NCBI GenBank assembly: GCA_013339765.2 | Contig: CM023450.1 | Location: forward strand, 187,816,688 to 187,880,687 | Origin: Haemaphysalis longicornis | Taxonomy: Eukaryota; Arthropoda; Arachnida; Ixodida; Ixodidae | Length of the DNA: 64,000 nucleotides | Direction of reading: 5' to 3' | Shown here: piece after piece, positions 54,250 through 64,000 of the stretch | Layout of the letters: every line of letters starts with the position of its first letter | Position numbering within the stretch: the first letter of the stretch is position 1 | The notes under the pieces: model-generated | What the model was told of the DNA's origin: nothing | The model's input: the letters and a program-made list of their open reading frames with translations, nothing else | Databases searched by the model: none | Position numbers and translations under genes: made by a program

Positions 54250-57200
54250 GTTGAATCGTCGCTATTGCTGCGGCGTCCGAATGGGCGAGATAGTTCGAGA
54301 AGGGCACTGCTTGACTGTTCAATGGCGCTGGTCACATTGCCGGTTGCAGCCTACAGTGGCGACATGAATCGGCTCTTCTTCAGATCGAGGAAGCTACGCG
54401 CTTGGAAACTGGCAGGCATCTTATTGCGTGCATATCATGCGAAATGTTCTAGGGCACACGCGTTGTTCTTTGCCTTTCGTCAGAAAACTCGTTAGCCAAT
54501 TCGTGACAGCCATTAATAGGAGGAAACTACGTACCACCGGAAAAAAAGAAAGTTCTTGAAGCAATATTATTAAAAATACTATTAAACGATAAACGACTCC
54601 ACATTTCCCCTAATTTATATGCTGGCTATGTTTTGCAGCTACATTTCGTATTGCATTGGCAAAGGCAGGCCCCTGGGAATGCGGTTTCACAAGCAGTACT
54701 ATGGCGCCAAGAGCAGGACACCGACGTTGCGCGCCTCTTTCACGCAACAGGGCACGTTTTGACGCGCGTAGCTTCTTGGAATTCAAAAGCGGCGCATTCG
54801 GTCACCGCTAATGGTTGCGAGTGGCAATGTAACCAGTGCAATTGAACAGCCAAGCGCTGCCCTTTGAAACATGCCATGCCCAGTCAGGACGCACCAGCAA
54901 GAATGACGATTAGGGGGTATCAGGGAGCATAGAGTTTCTTAGTATGTATACTAGAGAGGGATCTCCACCTGGGAATCCATGTCGTCGACTAGGGTGATGG
55001 GAAGACCACACCTTCTGTCTTGGGCTTGGCATGACAATTAGATTTTTAAGCGGTTTTTGGGATTTGCTTTCTATACTGTGCGCTAACACGTCTACGAGTT
55101 ACGACGTAGCCTGAGGGCCCTATTATCGACTGCACAAATTCACAGTGCATTCGTCATTTTTTTGCTTAAGCACGAATCAGTGACGTGATGAAACGTATAG
55201 CTATGACGAAATGCAGTGTTATTAGACGCTTCGCTTATAAAGATCACAATTAGGGTAGTAAATATTGCGCATAAAGATATAAAAATACTTGGCACGTATT
55301 ATAAAAATTAAGACAGTAGCTGAGGCTGGCAAGGGAAACACACTGCTGCATGTCAGAATTGGTGTCAACACCACAAGGCGATCGAGTAACGTTGATCCAA
55401 AAGGGAGCGAAAGGGGGATGTTGAGCTAAATAACATCACACAGTCTTTTTTACCGTATCGATTTATTTCTTCCAATCGCTTTTAGGAGCATAGTTGAGCT
55501 CTCTGCTTCAATGCTAGCTTTGTTGCGTTATCACCTTCCCGGCCGCCACCGCCGCCACGCTATCGTCTGCTGCTAGAAAAAGACGGCCGCTACCATCGCT
55601 TGTACGACGCACAAGGGCAGCGAAGCGCTACACCTGATAACCGTGGAGCGTACCGATGTCGCCGATTCACTCATTCGTCAAGCTCGACTTCTACCGGCAC
55701 AGTAATGCAAACAGTCACTTTTCTTTGCTATTTTTCTCTTGAGTTTGATCATGTAACCCAGCAGCGTACTAGGAGGGGTGTGAACAAATGCCAGGCATTG
55801 GCCACACTCATTGGGTTTTCATGGCTTCTCCACACTCACTGAGTCCATGGATTGGGTTCTCATTGTCACGGAGAGGCTTGTACTGCCCTCTTATGTTGCT
55901 GTTACGCCAAGCAAAGAATTTTTTATTTTATTGGCAACCATAAAAGCAAACTAGGCACGTTATTTATGGTCTGTACTCGCTTACTTGGAAAAAGTCAATA
56001 CTATTAGTTCTTTATGTAGAAAACAAGCTTTAAACCACGCGTCATGCGAAACTGCACCTGCTGCAAATTCACGGGGATGTCACGGCGCCGAAGCTGGGTG
56101 AGAGTTTTTGCTCTATTTTATGGCGACCGCAGCCGCCATTTTCAAGCTGTTACGTAACATTACATCACTTTTACGAGGGCTGAAGTTGCCGATGTGTGAC
56201 GTGGTCGTTATCGCCAGCTGTTTAAAATACATCACGCCTTCTCAGCCAATCACAGAGAGGGCGTGGCGTAAAAGTAATGCTGTCATTGAATAGCAAAGAC
56301 AGGCTTACGTTGTCATGTCCGCTGCATTTCGTCCAGTTTTTAATTGCCGGCCAAGAATTATGCGCTTTCACTAATGAGAAATCAGGCAACCTTAGAGCTG
56401 GTGCCCGTAAACGTCGTGAAACGTCAAAATAAGGAAGGCACACACAACAGCTTTGTGTAACCGGAAGCACGTGAACAAAACTGAAATCCAGTCAGAAAAG
56501 ACTTCCGGCAAATTCACAGTTCACTGTGAATTTGTGCTGTCGAGAATAGGGCCCTAAATCTTCCGTGTTCTGCGGTAGCCGTGAGCCGTGGCCCCTGCGT
56601 GTTCGGCGAAAGAGCAGGCAGTGGGTGATCGAATCTAACGTTGGTCATGCCGGAGTCGAAGGAACGTATGACTAAGGGTGTAATATTCCTCCGGAAAGTT
56701 GTAGCTGACGAGCAAAAAGAAACCAAACGTACTTCGCCGAAGACAAGATACGACAGATACGGGCGCCTGTATCCGCCCTATCTTGTTTTCTTCGTCCACG
56801 ATGGTTTAACACTGGGTTTTCTTTTTTTTCGTCAAGTATGTACCAACTCGGTCAGAAACAAGTGTTGTTAAACTGTAGCTGACGGTAGGGGCACTGGTTC
56901 ACCACGAAGGCGACGTTTTCATAGGCACGCTCAAAAACATTTCCAAGCTATTAAAACAACTCATTCGAAATAATGGTAAAATTTATAAAGTAAGGGATCT
57001 TTGATGATATTCCTCTAAAATATTAACTACGACATTGGCCTGCGGAATAATGGGCACAACCGTTCTGGAAAAAATTCGCTTTAATGTTTTTCCTTAGCCT
57101 GTACACTGCCTGTTTTTTTTTCACTTATATAATAACACACCATTAATGCGTTTTTGTTGCACTGTTTAGAATATACGGCACTAAAACGTTTCAATCAAAG

Positions 57201-57500
57201 CCAATGACGAAACTAAGACTGTAGCACACGGTATAATAACGGCACATGACGACACAGACGGCCTTGATATGAGCCGCATAGACGCTAGCGCCTAATTCCC
57301 CTCGAGTGTGTATAGTAGAAAATCTGTGTGAGGTAGGGTGGCGTGGTCAGTGCCACGGCATCCCAGAATCTTGCTCGTTGCTTCCCGCCGGCGTTCTTAG
57401 GCGGCGCCGCAACGAAGTTAGGCCAATTCGGACACCGTTCCCAAGCTCCATTTACTTTAGCGCGAACGTGTAGGTGCCCTTGTAGCAGTTTTTTCTCTAT
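54250..57500. other. unannotated stretch with weak exon and promoter hints
   Basis: Three weak signals are present. At 54639 a good acceptor (TGGCTATGTTTTGCAG) opens frames of about 60-70 codons. At 55530-55700 CpG-rich sequence codes RYRLLLEKDGRYHRLYDAQG without a known domain. At 56120-56290 GCCGCCATTTTC (YY1-like) and AGCCAATCACAG (CCAAT) occur together. None is strong enough for a gene call. Confidence 0.35.
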
Positions 57501-57509
57501 CAAGGGAGC

Positions 57510-58041
57510 ATCAGGTTGCACTTTGTTTAACCACATGTTATTTACCTGGGCTTCCGACACTGCCGAAGCCCTTAATTTAAGAACTCGCAAATTCGATCCT
57601 CGCAGCGAGACGCGTGGCAGTGCCGATCTCGCTAGTTGTATGCAATCGGCCATCTACTTCGCCGGAGTTCGGCTCGTCTACAGAACAGAAAAAAAAAGCA
57701 TGCTATAAATTTCCTCGGTTTACGGTTTATCGAAGTTAACTTCAGTCCTGCTCCTATCACATAACACTTCGGCAAGATTTTGTCGCGCGAAGGCAGGTAA
57801 TCTCTAGGAACTAACCCAGCTTATCTTCGAGGTCCCAGCGACCTCGTGTTAGTTTCTATGCATGTAATTTCAACAGAGTAATGTTGCATAGACACCGCAC
57901 GAGGTGAAGTGCGTGTCACCTAATATTGTGCAGCCACTGAAGGGCAAGAGGGATGCTCCCATTTCCGACTGCGTTGCGCTTTCACATATGGCTCGCCTTC
58001 TGGGGCAAATCCTACCACCACTTCGATTGTGCATGCTTCAT
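57510..58041. repeat. direct duplication, copy 1
   Basis: Aligns along its length with 63417-64000. Shared words are TTCGCAAAT, GATGCCGATC or GTGCCGATC, GCTATAAATTTC, CAACAGAGTAA, GCACGAGG or GAACGAGG, CTTCGAT and TGCATGCTTCA. It lies about 1.6 kb upstream of the anchor exon at 59620. Confidence 0.65.
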
Positions 58042-58044
58042 ATT

Positions 58045-59100
58045 AACACGGCGTGTTGCTGTGACCGAATTGTAAGGCGTAGTGCAATGACGACAGTAAC
58101 GGGGCACTTGATCAACTGAAACTAACCTATCTAATAATGTCCCTAAGCTTAAAAAATAATTTCACGTGTTTATGAGCATATTACTCCTGCACGGCCCATG
58201 TAGATTCAGTAGGCTACTTAACATGGGCCTAAATATTTCAAATCTTGTCAAGTTGAGGAGGCACTTCGAACAGCCAGGAACGGCGCCGGTCCCCACCTTT
58301 AGCTTCTGACGTAAAGACAGAGCATATTCTTTCACAACAAAATCGACGTTCCGAACAACGTCTGTGGCGTCAAAATGACTCACATATGAACGTGTTTAGA
58401 GTCATACTAAAAGCTCCTTGTTGCGCTATTGCATGCCTTCGCTTCTCACTCTGATCGGCATCACGCGGCAAATAAAGCGACGAAAACATTTCGCTCGAAA
58501 CTCTGTAGCCCGAGCGATATCCCATCACACAGCAAGCCTTTGGCATTCTCACCCACTGTTCCCACACATATCCCGAAAACTGAAGCATATAGACTATTTT
58601 AAATTACGAAAACAAACTGCCGGCGCCGCCGCCGCATTCCGTGGGAGTCTATAGCTGCTTCGGTGCAGCGCGCTGGTCTTGTTTGGGTCCCTCTCTGCCC
58701 TCAGCGCCTCCGCGCGGTGGCTGTGGCGACTATAAACCTCCCTGATGGCGTTACGGCGACGTTTTGTGGCCATAAATGCATTGAAACGACTCTGAGATAG
58801 AAGCATGAAATTTAACTATTGCCTCTGTTTTGGAAGGCCCGGTATTTTTCTGGACCAGAACGTAACACTTTGTTCTTCGACAGAGTGAGCGCAAGGCTGT
58901 CCACCCAGGAGCTAAATGACAGAAAGCAAATCAGCCCCTTACAGCGCTTGCGGCGAGGCCGTGGTGTTCGCTCCGACCACGTAGGTACAGCGCGAGATAA
59001 TGTAAACTAAAGGTATTGCTTTTAACGCTGAACCACTAAATTCTACCGGGGGCAGTCATATCGAGCAACAGCACAGGTTACCTACGCGATAGAGTCTGTT
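58045..59100. other. unannotated stretch
   Basis: A possible short exon at 58883-58981 (after TTCTTCGACAG, before GTAGGT) was noticed but is weak. Otherwise nothing was recognised. Confidence 0.35.
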
Positions 59101-59104
59101 GGTG

Positions 59105-59476
59105 CACTCTTAAAAAAAAGGTCGTAAAAAGGTAGTAACGACCGTATTTACTAACTCCTTGTGAACCTTACTACCCGAGGTTTGTACGTAGGCTCTGCCA
59201 CTAACAACTGCATGGGTAGTAAATTCCAACGAGTGTAGGAAGTAGTATGCACTAGATTAAGGTCGTGCTTATGACTAGGCTGTGCATGGTCAGTTAGTAA
59301 ACGCATGTAGCTAGAAGGTGTGCTATCGCTGGGAGTGGTGCTATACTGCCTGCTCGGTTAGTAATTCTGACAAGTGCTACATTTACTACCTCCAGTTACT
59401 AAATACCTAGTGTATACTGGGACAAGTAACTTGCTAGTATTCCATTAGTGAATGCCCCGACCTTTTTTTGAGAGTG
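59105..59476. mobile_element. 372-bp TIR MITE
   Basis: The left terminus CACTCTTAAAAAAAAGGTCG and the right terminus, read inverted, CACTCTCAAAAAAAGGTCG, form about 20-bp inverted repeats. Subterminal GGTAGTAA and TTACTACC words repeat inside. There is no coding. The target duplication is unclear, so the superfamily is open. It sits 143 bp upstream of the anchor exon. Confidence 0.65.
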
Positions 59477-59619
59477 TGATCGTGGGAGAGGAGCATGCGG
59501 CTTCACAGTAGCTTCGGTTGCGCAAGCTGGCCGCTTGCCGTCGTGTTGCTTCTTGCAGTCTAATTCCTCCATGCTCAGGCCAATACAATATGCCGTATAC
59601 CTAACTAACTCCATCGCAG

Positions 59620-59750
59620 CACCGAGGTGCTAGGTGGTGCCCGGGCCGCGGAGGGCGACGACAATACCAAGAAGAAGGCCGCCGTCGTCTGCGGCGGCTT
59701 CCTGCTTCTCCTGGTGCTGCTGTATTTCCTGCTCACAAACCTGTTGTCAG
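59620..59750 (+). CDS. internal exon coding a membrane anchor (copy A)
   Basis: An exon of 131 nt between a branch/acceptor region CTAACTAACTCCATCGCAG (AG at 59618-59619) and donor G|GTGAGAAA (GT at 59751-59752). One base closes a split codon, 43 codons follow, one G remains. The peptide is TEVLGGARAAEGDDNTKKK then AAVVCGGFLLLLVLLYFLL and TNLLS. Three lysines just before the hydrophobic run predict a cytoplasmic N-terminus and a type II anchor. GC-rich third positions stand out from the AT-rich flanks, and the unspliced frame stops on both sides. It pairs with the exon at 7855-7991 (same phases, 12 of 25 identities). The gene family is unknown; an M13-type ectopeptidase is one guess. Confidence 0.6.
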
Positions 59751-59759
59751 GTGAGAAAG

Positions 59760-60924
59760 TCCTACGTAGCTCAGTTTTGCCTGCTAACAGCGGATAGAGT
59801 TACCTGCTTCCCGCTAGGGACAACTTATCGCAGTATCAGTGGTTTAACAAGCAATGTCACGGCTAAGGTTCAGCGGACGTCTATATCCCAGCGGTTGAGC
59901 GTAGCAAACGACGCGGTTGACGTTTAGTCTGGTTGGAGTCCGCTGCTTCTTTTTCTCGCCTTCCGTGTATGCCCACCTCTGCCTGAGCTGTACGTACTGT
60001 TAAATATCACCTGCCGACCGAAAAACGGCACGCCCGAGGCCACAGTATGTTCGGTAAAACGAAGTTGACGCTGCAAACAACGCCGCCTAAAAGTGTCGGA
60101 GTTGAGAGCTGTCACAATCAACTTAAAACAAATAAAGAGAAATGTTTCCACCCATTGGGATTATCGCTCTGATGAGGTACTGGTCAGAGTGCCATGAAAA
60201 GGTGTCCCTGGTCTTTATTGCCTTGTCTCGTTGCGTGAAACTAGACAAAAGGCACAGGGAAGTGAATTAGACGAAGCTCTATTTTTGTCTACACACCGCT
60301 GTGTAACTCGAGACTTGAATAAATGTAGAACGTGGCTTGGGGCGACCGTCATATTGCCAATGAACAGGACCAAATAGACATGCGCATTCTCGGGCGCGGC
60401 ACGAACTACCGCGGTGACGTCCCACTGTTCTTCAATGCCATTTCATGCCATCTCGTCCTGGAAAATGTGGGGTTCCGCTCTGTCACGATTCTTTTGCAAA
60501 TTTATGTTGGTTCAAACTAAGGTTATACTGGCTAGAGCTGCTTTGAGTACACTTAATTTAGCCGTATGCATTTAGCAATCGCCTCCGGCATCGCCATTTT
60601 ATGACGGCAGATTGGTGCTATGGAAACGGTGCTTTCGAAGTTGATGTACGTAATAATAAATGCTAACAAATCAGCCGAAAAAACTCAATACGAGGGCCAT
60701 ACTATCTTGACATTATTTGGTAGTATTGCAATCCTTCATTAACTCAAACTCAGATCTCGAAACGGTTAAATCGGAATTTTATGTATTAACTCCTGTAGGC
60801 GGCATGTATTCCCCCCACATTTTATCTTGAAACTTTTTTTTTTCGGGGGAGCGCGACTATCTGGAAATGTTGACAGAGAGGGCACGAGGCAAAGTCCGCT
60901 ACAGACAGCTGATAATATCTACGT
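59760..60924. other. unannotated stretch (probable intron)
   Basis: It follows the donor of the anchor exon and contains no convincing next exon. A CTGATGAG...GAAA word near 60170 resembles a hammerhead core but does not fold. Confidence 0.4.
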
Positions 60925-61426
60925 TAGAACGCTTCGCTCCCGCTAGGCGCCCAACGCGGTCCTGAACGGCGAATTTACACTGCACGAGTCCAATATTCCT
61001 GTTCCCGGAATTCTGTCCGACGCCTACATCATTAAGAGAGCTGCGAACGATGCAGATAATTATGAGGACGAACAGGAGCCTCAAGAACTGCCTAGACAAA
61101 CAACAAAGATCCTTTGCAAAAAGGTCGAATGTAGCAGTGGCGACCAAAAAATTTATGCGATGCCTTGAACAGCTCGAGAACGCTTTTCTGGGACCACATG
61201 CGAATGCCGAACAGGCGAGCACCACGCAATAATAAATTGTTTTTTTTCTGCGAGCTTTATTGCCGTTGTTATGTAAGCTCCCGTGCGCACTGGAGCTTTT
61301 GTTACCACCATTAGCTCTAATTTCAGTAGACTGGCCACAAACTTTCAGCATTTCGCTTAACTCGAAACTCTGCTTATTTCGAAATTTTTCGCCGATTTAG
61401 TGACTTGAGTTGTAGAGGGATTCCTG
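60925..61426 (+). pseudogene. Tigger transposase C-terminal remnant
   Basis: Plus-strand reading gives NGEFTLHESNIPVPGILSDA, YIIKRAANDADNYEDEQEPQ and ELPRQTT. A frameshift then leads to NVAVATKKF and LEQLENAFLGPHANAEQAST before a stop at about 61231. The acidic EDE stretch followed by a short helix and a terminal Q-x-T block is the usual end of Tigger-type transposases. The 3' side ends near TAGAGGGATTCCTG (to 61426), a likely terminus. The DDE core is missing. Confidence 0.5.
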
Positions 61427-61442
61427 AATAAGTACATATTGT

Positions 61443-61622
61443 ACCGGCCATGGTGGCTCAGCGGCTAACGCGCTCTTCTGCTCAAAGTTAGAACGCATCA
61501 TCGATCCTGGCTCTGGAGGTCCTGTGTGAAGATTTTGGAGCATGACAAAGATCCCCAGGCAGCCCTGCACAAGGGCCCGCCTCGTAGTGGAGGTTTAGAT
61601 TCGTGGTGTAAACCCTCCTTTC
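61443..61622 (+). mobile_element. diverged tRNA-headed SINE
   Basis: The A-box-like GGTGGCTCAGCGGCTAACGC and a decayed B-box region near 61500 are followed by SINE-body words GACAAAGATCCCCAGGCAG and CCCGCCTCGTAGTGGAGG. The 3' part differs from the other copies, so it is an old or sub-family member. Confidence 0.5.
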
Positions 61623-61624
61623 AC

Positions 61625-63410
61625 GAAAAAGACACCTTATAGATATCCCTTTCTGTGTTTGACAAGATACTTGAGTATCATTGACCTTTGCACTTCCATC
61701 TCCTTGTTCGGCAACGACAACCATAAGACAGTGATGCAGTTCGAAAGCCTGAAATTTTGTTTCACGCCTACCATCGGAATGAAACTGTTCAGCAAGGTTG
61801 AATATCAAACTATCGTTTTTCTCTTGCGGAAGAATTAGGTTTCAAAACGAAGTTTCGCACGAGGGTGTCATGGAAAAGGTTTGCGCAACGAGAAACCAAA
61901 CGACAGCACTGTATTCACCACCATTTTATATTTTTAAATGCAATGAAAAATGGTTGTGGTTATTCTGCTATTGGGGTACTATCTTATTTTGGTTATATTC
62001 ACCGCTGGTTTTGGGTAATGTTGTGTTATATTATTTTAATTGTCACTTTCAATATTTGATACAAAAAATTTCGTTTGGGTAATCTTCACTGGAAGCTGCA
62101 AATGATAAACCCCAGTGGCTTTATTGCATTAGCTATCAAACAGCATCGCATGGTGTTCTAAACATATTCGCTATCCTGCACCCCAAAGTGGTAAACGTTT
62201 GAGCGGCAGCTTCTGTACTACCATCACGAAAAATATTCAATGATGATTATGCAAAGCCGAAATCTTATTCAGTGCGTAATTTTTGAAAACAAAATTAAAG
62301 TAATCAACTTGAATTGTTAAATGCAGAGGAATGAGAGAAAAACACGTGTCTCAAACAACTGACGCTTTAGTTGTGTCACAACAAGGTCGGCCTCTTCGTT
62401 TGTGTAGTAGACCAGGGCTTGCCGTATACGGCAGAGAAATGCGCCCCTTGGCGAATAGGTATTTATGCAGGTACCGTGTTTTGATGCCGATAGGCTTTGG
62501 ATTGTCGGATGAGTCGGCCTAAGTATTTTGAGTGGAAACTGCGGTAACAAAGGAGGGCCTTCCCAACGAGTCGGGGTCATGCGGATGTGATCCCACAACT
62601 ACTTACTTTTTCTGGACAACGCTGTCATCACAATCGAGAAAGCCACATGGTGCGTGCCTGCAGGGCTATCCTGCTACGCCTAACGTCCTACCCAATGGGC
62701 ATAAACGCATTATATTGTCATCTGACAAGTTGGTAAAGGCCACGAGTTACTGTAGCGAACATTTCTTTTTGTGCACCCCACTACTGCAACCTGGACGTTG
62801 CTATGACCACCCGGGCGTCTAGCGAATGTTGAGGACGTTGCAGATTTTCAGTGACTGCGCATTCGGCTAATCCAGGGACATGTCCAACCTGCTGCAGCGC
62901 CGTGCAAACAAGTGAAAACCCAGTGGTTGATGCTTAACCTCGTGTGAGCACCTCGTTCCTCTCCGTCGCGAACATTATTCTCAGCTCGATCCGGGCACTT
63001 GCTCCGGCTTCGCAACACCGCCACGCGGCGTTTTTGTCGCACGCTCCTCCTTCACCATGCCAGAGTCCTTCAATGCTTTTCTGGTCACGAAACTCCGGCT
63101 CCCGTTTCATACAGGGACAAAAGTTGCCGCTAGGGTCGCCGCTGTCAGCGCGGGGGCATTTCATGCCCGCGCTACCAGCGCGCAAGCATTCTGCCGAAGC
63201 TGGCACCCGTTCGAGGCAGTTGTTGATAGCTCATAAAATATTCTGCTATCATTCATATTTAGCTTGACGTGCAATGTGGTTGCTGCACTCGCGTGTGAAA
63301 AGGTTTTCTTCGCTTACCTTTGCATGATATCATCGCTTTGGTGGAGCCAGTCGTGCCGCAGCAGTTATGAATGTACCTGTTGCTGCGACAGTTCTTTCAT
63401 CTCGTGCAGG
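61625..63410. other. unannotated stretch
   Basis: A GC-rich part at 62940-63210 holds open frames on both strands (90 and 107 codons) without motifs. An acceptor-like GTTGCAGATTTTCAG near 62850 is phase-compatible with the anchor exon, but the frame it opens stops after about 28 codons. Confidence 0.35.
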
Positions 63411-63416
63411 GCAGCG

Positions 63417-64000
63417 TAAAATTGTGCTTTGTTTAAGCGAAGGTTATCTCGTTGGTTTTGCGACTCTGGCGAAGGCTCAGATTTAGAAATTCGCAAATAT
63501 GATACGCGCAGTGAGCCCCCGCGGCGATGCCGATCGCGCTAAGCAATCCGACCGTCTACGCCGCCGATGATCGCCGCGGCTGCGGTACCGAAGCTAAAGC
63601 TATAAATTTCGTGTGTTTAGTTTGTTACAGTTGACCTCATTCCTGTGCGCTCATTACATAGAGCTTCAGCAAAGCTTCAAAGTGCGAGCGAGGAAGCTTT
63701 CGTCGCATTAATACATGACCATCTCTAGGATTCTAACCAAGTTTAAGTTCGAGTTCGCAGCTACCTTGTGTTCGTTTTCATGGAACTTCAACAGGGTAAT
63801 AAAACTTGCTGTTGGGCTAGTTGGTTCATTCAACAGAGTAACGTTACATAGGCACAGAACGAGGAAAAGTGCGTCTCGCGCAATACTGTGCAGCGACTCA
63901 AGGTCATTCGGGAAGCTCCAATTTCCGAATGAGTTGCTTTCCCAGAAATGTCCCACCCTCCGAGCTAAATCCAACTACCACTTCGATGTTGCATGCTTCA
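63417..64000. repeat. direct duplication, copy 2 (runs off the window)
   Basis: Colinear with 57510-58041 and still matching at the last base (TTGCATGCTTCA), so the duplication probably continues outside. The copies are about 5.9 kb apart. They could be a tandem segmental duplication carrying the anchor exon, or two insertions of an unclassified dispersed repeat. Confidence 0.6.

Noticed and set aside
58883..58981. Upstream exon of the 59620 anchor gene
   Set aside because: The splice sites are mediocre and the frame shows no coding bias; the phase was not convincingly compatible.
60165..60200. CTGATGAG...GAAA word resembling a hammerhead ribozyme core
   Set aside because: A possible stem II (GGTAC/GTGCC) exists, but two extra bases separate it from GAAA and no partner for stem III or I is found nearby.
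57510..64000. The two direct repeats as LTRs of one retrotransposon
   Set aside because: The DNA between them holds no gag, pol or primer-binding site, and instead a host-like exon, a MITE and a Tigger remnant.

Overview
The window looks like a piece of a hard-tick (Ixodida) genome, most likely a metastriate species. The basis is its repeat content. At least seven copies of a tRNA-derived SINE resembling the Ruka family known from Rhipicephalus are present. Decayed LINE, Penelope-like and Tigger elements of types common in tick genomes surround them, together with microsatellites and tRNA-headed repeats. No bacterial-style gene organisation, rRNA or CRISPR array was seen. Identifications come from reading translations and motifs by eye; no database search was run.

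Layout. About 0-8 kb: mostly unannotated DNA, a foldback repeat, a TTAA-flanked MITE, a decayed tandem duplication (4.86-5.83 kb) and a CpG-rich promoter-like block at 7.13-7.47 kb. About 7.8-9.6 kb: a short minus-strand exon coding a membrane anchor (7855-7991), two Penelope-like 3' ends and a LINE 3' end. About 10.1-14.3 kb: a nested array of tRNA-Val-headed repeats, (AT)n tracts and a two-copy GC-rich repeat between inverted arms, then a broken LINE ORF1 and a SINE. About 14.3-26 kb: largely non-coding, with a LINE tail, a GTGCAC-based palindromic array, (TTGGA)n tracts, a second copy of the TTAA MITE and a promoter-like block with a perfect RFX X-box. About 26.2-38.4 kb: three large LINE remnants (26.2-27.7 minus, 31.1-35.3 minus, 36.7-37.9 plus), some with target-site duplications, and SINE insertions. 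About 41-50.9 kb: a second foldback, a candidate C-terminal exon (42.2-42.7 minus), a Tigger element, a short Tigger-like MITE and a minisatellite. About 51-54.3 kb: several LINE fragments and a full-length SINE with a 16/17-bp target-site duplication. About 57.5-64 kb: a ~0.5-kb direct duplication, a TIR MITE, a second membrane-anchor exon (59620-59750 plus) and a Tigger 3' half.

The most interesting signal is the pair of short exons at 7855-7991 (minus) and 59620-59750 (plus). Both have clean AG and GTGAG borders, the same phases (one base finishes the first codon, one G is left at the end), a basic-flanked leucine-rich transmembrane segment, and 12 identical residues in 25 aligned without gaps. 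I read them as diverged copies of one anchor exon of an unidentified, probably type II, membrane protein family. Most of the rest is host intergenic or intronic DNA built from transposon debris. The coding remnants of these elements carry frameshifts or lost catalytic residues, so I see no intact autonomous element.
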